From an uncultured Alphaproteobacteria bacterium (GTDB lineage: Bacteria; Pseudomonadota; Alphaproteobacteria; RF32; CAG-239): 45,002 bases of DNA. The position numbers and the translations under genes were made by a program. Positions 39,971 through 45,002 of the stretch are shown in pieces (positions within the stretch are counted from its first letter, which is position 1; each line of letters opens with the position of its first letter). The stretch lies in the NCBI GenBank assembly GCA_944393205.1, contig CALXZI010000009.1, positions 1 through 45,002 on the forward strand. The letters are read 5' to 3'. The notes beneath the pieces were generated by a model. It was not told the origin of the DNA, made no database searches, and was given only the letters and a program-made list of their open reading frames with translations.

Positions 39971-40077
39971 TCCCTTTCTATCGTCATGTCTCCGAGGGTG
40001 CTTTGCACCCGAGGATAAGGCATCCCTTCCGATACGTGCAACAGACGCCTTACCTTGAGCGCGTGACGGAAAGGGGA
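39971..40077. other. Structured three-stem element, possible RNA or repeat
   Basis: The gap between the pilin promoter and prfC folds into an outer stem (39971-39986 with 40064-40077, about 13 bp with bulges). It encloses a GGGTGC-TTT-GCACCC hairpin (39996-40010) and a second stem TAAGGC (40016-40021) with GCCTTA (40047-40052). No reading frame is supported. I cannot tell whether it is transcribed. Confidence 0.4.
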
Positions 40078-40109
40078 CATTTTAACCAACAATAAAATCG
40101 CTTAATTAT

Positions 40110-41702
40110 TTATGAAACAATCTGTTCTCTGGTTTTGCAGAATTTAATTTTCGGAAAATCTTCCGCGGCTTTGTTCAAGTGCCATGCATTGCGTGCCAGA
40201 AAAACCGTTGCGCCATCGTGGTCTTGGGCAATATTCATTTGGTTAGAGTCCATAAATTTTTGTAAAATGTTTTTATCGTCGCATTCAAGCCAACGGGCTG
40301 TGTAATATTGCGTTGGTTCAAAAATAACCGGAATATTAAATTCAGTACGGATTCGGTCGGCCATAACCTCAAATTGCAACGCACCTACGGCGCCGACCAC
40401 CCATTCCGAGCCGATAATCGGCTTAAACACACTGGCGCCGCCTTCTTCAGCAATTTGCTGTAATGCCGCGCCCAAGTGTTTTGATTTTAACGGATCAACC
40501 GCCCGCACCGATTTGAGCAACTCCGGTGCAAAACTCGGGATTCCGGTAAAATGCAGTTTTTCGCCTTCGGTTAAAGTATCGCCGATGCGCAACTGTCCGT
40601 GGTTGGGAATGCCGATAATGTCACCGGCATAGGCGTCTTCGGCGAGTTCTCTTTCCTGAGCCAGAAACATGACCGGTGTCGGCACTTTAAGACTTTTGCC
40701 GGTGCGCACCTGATACAAGCTCATGCCGCGCTTGAAATGTCCGGAACAAATCCGCATAAAAGCGATGCGGTCGCGGTGCTTGGGGTCCATATTGGCCTGA
40801 ATCTTAAAAATAAAACCGCTAACCTTGTTTTCATCGGCATTAACGGTGCGTTCCGCGGTCGGATGCGGCTGCGGAGCCGGTGCAAAACGGTGCAAACCTT
40901 CTAAAACTTCCTGCACGCCGAAATTATTGATGGCGCTGCCGAAAAACACAGGCGTCAACGCGCCGGCAAGATACAAGTCCACATCAAACTTCGGGCAAAG
41001 TTCCCTAACCATTTCAACGTCTTCGCGCAATTTGGCAACTGCGTGTACCGGCAAAAGCTCGTCAAGTTTTGGGTCATCAAGCCCTTGGCAGGTTTCAATT
41101 ACGGTGTTGATTTGCGATTTGTCTCCGATTTTGTTTAATAAAATCAGCTGGTCATTGATGATGTCATAACAACCCAAAAAATCTTTGCCGGAGCCGATTG
41201 GCCAGCTTGCGGGCGTCACGTCAAGCGCCAGAGTCTTTTCAATATCGTCCAACAATACAAACGGATCCAACCCTTCGCGGTCAAGTTTGTTGATAAAAGT
41301 TAAAATCGGGATATTGCGCAAGCGGCATACTTCAAAAAGCTTTTTGGTTTGGCTTTCAATACCTTTGGCGGAATCCAAAACCATCACCGCGGAATCAACG
41401 GCGGTCAAAACCCGATAGGTGTCTTCGGAAAAATCTTCATGCCCCGGAGTATCCAAAAGGTTAAATGTCACATCTTGATATTCAAACGTCATCACCGATG
41501 AGGCGACCGAAATGCCGCGTTCCTGCTCAACTTTCATCCAGTCTGAATGTGCGCGCCGGTTTTCGCCTCGGGCTTTAACCGCACCGGCTTGCTGAATAGC
41601 GCCGCCGAACAACAAAAGTTTTTCGGTTAACGTTGTTTTACCGGCATCCGGATGTGAAATAATGGCAAAAGTCTTGCGTTTGCTTACGTTATTTTCTGGC
41701 AT
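40110..41702 (-). CDS. prfC: Peptide chain release factor 3
   Basis: RF3 is a GTPase that removes RF1 and RF2 from the ribosome after termination. The 530 residues match E. coli RF3 (529). GTPase motifs are ISHPDAGKTTLTEKLL (P-loop), the switch region RGISVASSV, LLDTPGHEDFSEDTYR and FINKLDREG. The C-terminal part, with SGFIFKIQANMDPKHRDRIAF and VGAVGALQFEVMADRI, separates RF3 from EF-G. It stands alone on the minus strand, divergent from tRNA-Leu. Confidence 0.96.
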   Translation of the reverse strand: MPENNVSKRKTFAIISHPDAGKTTLTEKLLLFGGAIQQAGAVKARGENRRAHSDWMKVEQERGISVASSVMTFEYQDVTFNLLDTPGHEDFSEDTYRVLTAVDSAVMVLDSAKGIESQTKKLFEVCRLRNIPILTFINKLDREGLDPFVLLDDIEKTLALDVTPASWPIGSGKDFLGCYDIINDQLILLNKIGDKSQINTVIETCQGLDDPKLDELLPVHAVAKLREDVEMVRELCPKFDVDLYLAGALTPVFFGSAINNFGVQEVLEGLHRFAPAPQPHPTAERTVNADENKVSGFIFKIQANMDPKHRDRIAFMRICSGHFKRGMSLYQVRTGKSLKVPTPVMFLAQERELAEDAYAGDIIGIPNHGQLRIGDTLTEGEKLHFTGIPSFAPELLKSVRAVDPLKSKHLGAALQQIAEEGGASVFKPIIGSEWVVGAVGALQFEVMADRIRTEFNIPVIFEPTQYYTARWLECDDKNILQKFMDSNQMNIAQDHDGATVFLARNAWHLNKAAEDFPKIKFCKTREQIVS

Positions 41703-41846
41703 TTTACGACCTGTGAGTTTTAATTGTCTTATCTAATTGCGGCGTATCTTATAAAAATTTATTTAACAATACAATACTTTTATGATTTTTCTTGATTTAA
41801 ATATTTTTTTGACTAGTATTTCATCAGCCAAAGTAGGATTAACACC

Positions 41847-41931
41847 GCGGACGTGGCGGAATTGGTAGACGCGCCAGACTTAGGATCTGGTGTCGCAAGA
41901 TGTGTGGGTTCAAGTCCCTCCGTCCGCACCA
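41847..41931 (+). tRNA. tRNA-Leu (anticodon TAG)
   Basis: 85 nt with a class II long variable arm: acceptor GCGGACG/CGTCCGC, D arm with GGTAGAC, anticodon stem CCAGA/TCTGG around CTTAGGA (anticodon TAG), variable arm TGTCGCAAGATGTG, T loop GTTCAAGT and encoded CCA (41929-41931). It lies 42 bp before tig, on the same strand, and may share its transcript. Confidence 0.96.
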
Positions 41932-41973
41932 TTGTTTTCAATGGTTTTATTTTTTTTAGAAGAGAAAAGATAA

Positions 41974-43350
41974 ATGAAAGTTACTGAAACAAAATCTAAA
42001 GGTTTAAACAAAGAATACAAAGTCGTAATTCCGGCGGCTGATTTTGAAAAAGAAGTTGATGCCAAAATTGAGCGCATCTCCAAAACAACCAAGCTTCCGG
42101 GTTTCCGTCCGGGTAAAGCGCCGAAAGCCATGCTCAAACAAAAATACCGTGCCTCGGTTTTGGGTGAGGTTTTGGATGAAATGCTCAAAAATTCCGCTGA
42201 TGAAATTATCAAAGAAAACAAACTGCGTCCGGCTGTGATGCCTGAAATCAACTTAACCGTTTTCGGCGACGGCAAAGATGTTGAGTTTGATGTGGTGGTT
42301 GAAGTTTTGCCTGAAATTAAGTTGGGCGATTTTTCCAAAATCACATTGGAAAAGCTGATGGCTGAAGTTCCGGCTGAAGAAGTGGAAAAAGCCATTCGCT
42401 ATGTGGCTGAAAGCCGCAAAGAAACCGTTAAGGTTGAAGAAGACCGGCCGACCAAAAAAGGCGACGTTGCTGTGATAGATTTTGTTGGTTCCGTCAACGG
42501 AGAAGAGTTCAAAGGCGGCAAAGGCAGCAACTATCCGTTAGAACTCGGTTCCGGTTCTTTTATTCCGGGGTTTGAAGATCAGCTCATCGGCAAAAAAGCC
42601 GGTGACAAAGTTGATGTTAAAGTCACTTTCCCTGAAAATTACCATGCCAAAGATTTGGCCGGCAAAGAAGCTGTTTTTGCAGTAGAAATTAAAGAAATCC
42701 GCGAACCTAAAGAAGTGGTGATTGATGATGAATTTGCCAAGTCTTTAGGCGAGAAAGACTTGGATTCTTTGCGTGCCAAGGTGGTGGAGCGCATTAAGGC
42801 TGATTATGAAGTCGCTTCCAAGATGAAGTTAAAACGCTCTTTATTAGATGTTTTGGATAAGGAATACAACTTTGAAGTTCCGTCAAAATTGATTGATGCT
42901 GAATATGATGGCATCGTCAAACAATATGAACAGGCTAAAAAATACAATCAGCTTGATGAATATGAAAAAAGCAAAGATGAAAAAGATTTGTTGGCTGAAT
43001 ACAAAGAGATTGCTTTGCGCCGTGTCAAACTTGGTTTGCTACTTTCGGAAATCGGTTTGGACGCCAAATTGACAATTCAGCCTGAAGATATCAATAAAGC
43101 GATTGCCACCGAAGCACAGAAATATCCGGGGCAGGAAAAAGCCGTGTTTGATTATTACTTAAAAAACAAAAATGCGGTGGAAGCTCTAAAAGCACCGGTT
43201 TTTGAAGAAAAAATCGTTGAACACGTTTTAAGCAAAGTGAAATTGCAAGAAAAAACCGTGACGGCCGAAGAACTTTATTCTTTTGAAGAAGATAAAAGAC
43301 GGCAAAGAAAACGTCCAAAAAATCAACGGCCAAAGCGGCGGAATAATTAA
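41974..43350 (+). CDS. tig: Trigger factor
   Basis: Trigger factor is the ribosome-bound chaperone and prolyl isomerase. The 458 residues show an N-terminal ribosome-binding domain with the signature GFRPGKAPKAMLKQKY (about 44-60), an FKBP-type domain (about 160-245, with VAVIDFVGSVNGEEFKGGKG and GSFIPGFEDQLIGKKAGD) and a helical C-terminal arm domain. The tail is basic (RRQRKRPKNQRPKRR). A bidirectional terminator follows directly. The usual downstream clpP is not present. Confidence 0.96.
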   Translation: MKVTETKSKGLNKEYKVVIPAADFEKEVDAKIERISKTTKLPGFRPGKAPKAMLKQKYRASVLGEVLDEMLKNSADEIIKENKLRPAVMPEINLTVFGDGKDVEFDVVVEVLPEIKLGDFSKITLEKLMAEVPAEEVEKAIRYVAESRKETVKVEEDRPTKKGDVAVIDFVGSVNGEEFKGGKGSNYPLELGSGSFIPGFEDQLIGKKAGDKVDVKVTFPENYHAKDLAGKEAVFAVEIKEIREPKEVVIDDEFAKSLGEKDLDSLRAKVVERIKADYEVASKMKLKRSLLDVLDKEYNFEVPSKLIDAEYDGIVKQYEQAKKYNQLDEYEKSKDEKDLLAEYKEIALRRVKLGLLLSEIGLDAKLTIQPEDINKAIATEAQKYPGQEKAVFDYYLKNKNAVEALKAPVFEEKIVEHVLSKVKLQEKTVTAEELYSFEEDKRRQRKRPKNQRPKRRNN

Positions 43351-43382
43351 AAAAAACACCCTGAAAAATCAGGGTGTTTTTT
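43351..43382. terminator. Bidirectional rho-independent terminator
   Basis: A perfect 14-bp stem AAAAAACACCCTGA/TCAGGGTGTTTTTT with a 4-nt loop lies between the convergent tig and the 43393 gene. Confidence 0.95.
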
Positions 43383-43392
43383 TAGACGTTTT

Positions 43393-44193
43393 TTAGACCT
43401 TGAAATAAGTCTGATGCAACCAGTTAAACTGATTGGTCAGCTCTTCTTGCCATTTCTGGATAGATCCACATTGCTGTTCGCCTTTGAAATCCCAACCGTA
43501 TGTACGAATGGTTGCGGCATACAGAAGCGGAAGATTTCCGGCGATACGAATCATATCCATGGCTTCCGGTTCCAAAGCATAGTAGACAACCATCTGCCAT
43601 GTGAGAGCATCATGTCCTCTGGCAATCAACTCACATTGCGCACTTCCGGTTAATTTGAACCGAAAGATGTAGCGGAAGAGGGTTTCAATCGGAGCTTTTT
43701 TTACAAAAAGCGGCAATAGCTCATCCGGCAACTTCCGATCAATAGCCTTTATGGCGTCTATATTGTCGGAATTAAGTATGCTGACAAGCTCTTCTTGACT
43801 TAATCTGGGTGTCAAAATACGTCCGGCCAGATACCAGTCTTTTCTACAAGCATAATCGGATTCTCTCGGAAAAGAAGTGGGCGACACATACAAAAGATGG
43901 TGCAACCATATCTTTACGTCATCAAGAGAAGTTGTATTCTCTTCTATAAGATGGCGTTTTTGGAGAATATCCAATGCCGGAGCGTTCCACCCCGGAGAGT
44001 GTACATATGTCTGAAGATTAATCATCTCCAGATCATTGCCGGAGGCAAGCTCAACTTGAGCCTTATCGCTGTTGAAACCATGACAACAAATGTGGTCAAA
44101 GATTTCAGAACGGTTGCCGCTTTTAAGCAACTTCAGCTCTTCCATCTCGTTTTTAATGTAAACGGGATGGGTCATTTCAATTTTAATTTTCAT
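43393..44193 (-). CDS. Protein with 26-residue helical repeats, unknown function
   Basis: At 266 residues it shares the 26-residue unit of the protein at 226-561. One unit runs from GNRSEIFDHICCHGFNSDK to the next GND, and another from APIETLFRYIFRFKLTGSA to RGHD, each exactly 26 long and followed by a G-(N/H)-D start. The middle (about 80-165) is less regular. It has no signal peptide or transmembrane segment and is likely cytoplasmic. The start is uncertain: ATG 44193 and an upstream TTG (44217) both lack a good Shine-Dalgarno. A TTGACA at about 44257 on the minus strand may be its -35. It shares the terminator with tig. No catalytic motif is visible. Confidence 0.72.
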   Translation of the reverse strand: MKIKIEMTHPVYIKNEMEELKLLKSGNRSEIFDHICCHGFNSDKAQVELASGNDLEMINLQTYVHSPGWNAPALDILQKRHLIEENTTSLDDVKIWLHHLLYVSPTSFPRESDYACRKDWYLAGRILTPRLSQEELVSILNSDNIDAIKAIDRKLPDELLPLFVKKAPIETLFRYIFRFKLTGSAQCELIARGHDALTWQMVVYYALEPEAMDMIRIAGNLPLLYAATIRTYGWDFKGEQQCGSIQKWQEELTNQFNWLHQTYFKV

Positions 44194-44306
44194 GTTAATG
44201 TTTTTAATAATTTCCAAAATATATTTTATTGTCTAAAACATATCACTTTGTCAAAGCGGGAGTCAAGATAAATTAATTGTTATTACGTTTGTTAATATCA
44301 ATAAAA

Positions 44307-44993
44307 TCAAACGTTATAACCAAAAAAAACGGTTAATATGCAGCTGTCGTCATCGGATTCGCAAGATTTGCAAAATTCGTCAATATCGGTTAGTTTTAAA
44401 TCACGAATACAAATAGATATTCTGCCGCTACAATATTTATCACCAAAAATACGTTGGGAATAGTCATAATCGCCGCCGCTGATTTTGGTTACCGTAATTT
44501 GCCATAAATCAGCCGAATTTTCTTTGATAGCCGTCACGGCATTGCGACAACTTTCTACACTGTAGTTGGAATCTTCCATCTGAATTTGTAAAGAATACCA
44601 ATAACTGGTACCACTGACATGAAAAGCAGTGCCTATTTTGTTGCCCAATGCATCATAAATTTGCGGATTGTTTTCAGAACCGCGTATCATTTCTTTAGGA
44701 AAAATACCAAGCTTAAGAAATGAAGAGTTAAGACCGTGAAAAGTATCTGACTTAAATTCGCCAGCGTAAATTAAAGCGTTATTTAGAATGGTGGATAATT
44801 GTTCGGCCTGCTTATTCATTTTATACTTCATCATCGCTTTGGAGTAGCCGCTGATAGCCCCGACCGAAAGCACCCCGATTATTGCCAGCACGCCGAGCAT
44901 CTCCACCATGGAACGCCCGAAGAATGGCACATCTGCTTGCTTTTTTTCGCTGTGTGCATGAAAAGAAAAGCTAAAAAAATCAAACAAACTCAT
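44307..44993 (-). CDS. Pilin-like protein with type IV prepilin signal
   Basis: The 228 residues start MSLFDFFSFSFHAHSEKKQA, giving a leader of about 27 residues, followed by G-RSMVE and the same hydrophobic helix as the paralogues at 19594 and 39048. The globular domain has SCRNAVTAIKENSADLW and the C-terminal Cys cluster GDKYC, ICIRDL, FCKSC and SCILTV. ATG 44993 matches the paralogues; only the last bases of its leader (GTTCTTTTG) are inside the window, so its promoter is off the right edge. The 100 bp between it and the next gene to the left hold no gene. Confidence 0.82.
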   Translation of the reverse strand: MSLFDFFSFSFHAHSEKKQADVPFFGRSMVEMLGVLAIIGVLSVGAISGYSKAMMKYKMNKQAEQLSTILNNALIYAGEFKSDTFHGLNSSFLKLGIFPKEMIRGSENNPQIYDALGNKIGTAFHVSGTSYWYSLQIQMEDSNYSVESCRNAVTAIKENSADLWQITVTKISGGDYDYSQRIFGDKYCSGRISICIRDLKLTDIDEFCKSCESDDDSCILTVFFGYNV

Positions 44994-45002
44994 CAAAAGA
45001 AC

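Overview
The window reads as the chromosome of a Gram-negative alphaproteobacterium with moderate-to-low GC. The evidence is LPS export genes (lptC/lptA, lptB, kdsD), an HflK/HflC/Do-protease cluster, RNase E, a class A PBP, an AsmA/YhdP-like giant protein, and RF2 with the programmed frameshift. Dispersed pilin-like proteins with the N-terminus GRSMVEMLGVLAIIGVLS resemble those I associate with uncultured gut Alphaproteobacteria; that placement is inference, as no 16S gene is present.

Layout. 1-2.7 kb: the promoter of a pilin-like gene lying just off the left edge, a small protein made of 26-residue repeats, rnhB, a small hypothetical protein and a lipoprotein. 2.8-9.6 kb: prmA-pepP-thioredoxin-like genes (+) facing a BepA-like M48 protease and rne (-). 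9.6-19.4 kb: a structured rne leader, then a long + strand run: amidase, PBP1A, prfB, alpha/beta hydrolase, YhdP-like protein, HAD-like protein. 19.6-25.4 kb (-): a pilin-like gene, slyX-nagA-nagB, a periplasmic nitroreductase-like protein, a CNNM/CorC-type membrane protein, and a metal-response pair (csoR-like regulator plus a 55-residue, 16-Cys metallothionein-like protein).

25.5-31.2 kb is the accessory region. It has a partly duplicated tRNA-Pro(TGG) locus and a visibly AT-rich island bounded by an exact 18-bp repeat of the tRNA 3' end. The island carries an IS3-family transposase, a two-gene unit (ComEC-type metallo-beta-lactamase-fold protein plus small membrane protein) and a type II restriction-modification system with a C-type regulator. 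A 10-bp tRNA-end remnant between these two gene sets hints at stepwise accretion. No integrase is visible.

31.2-45 kb is core again: mrp; hflK-hflC-degP-holC; kdsD-lptC/A fusion-lptB; a pilin-like gene; prfC; tRNA-Leu(TAG); trigger factor; a second 26-residue-repeat protein; and a pilin-like gene cut at its leader by the right edge.

Three themes stand out. First, dispersed pilin-like paralogues share a leader with an A-tract between -35 and -10 boxes, which suggests slipped-strand phase variation. Second, the tRNA-Pro island has tRNA fragments in several orientations and an uncharacterised MBL/membrane gene pair beside an RM system. Third, the metallothionein promoter carries two matched CsoR-like operators.
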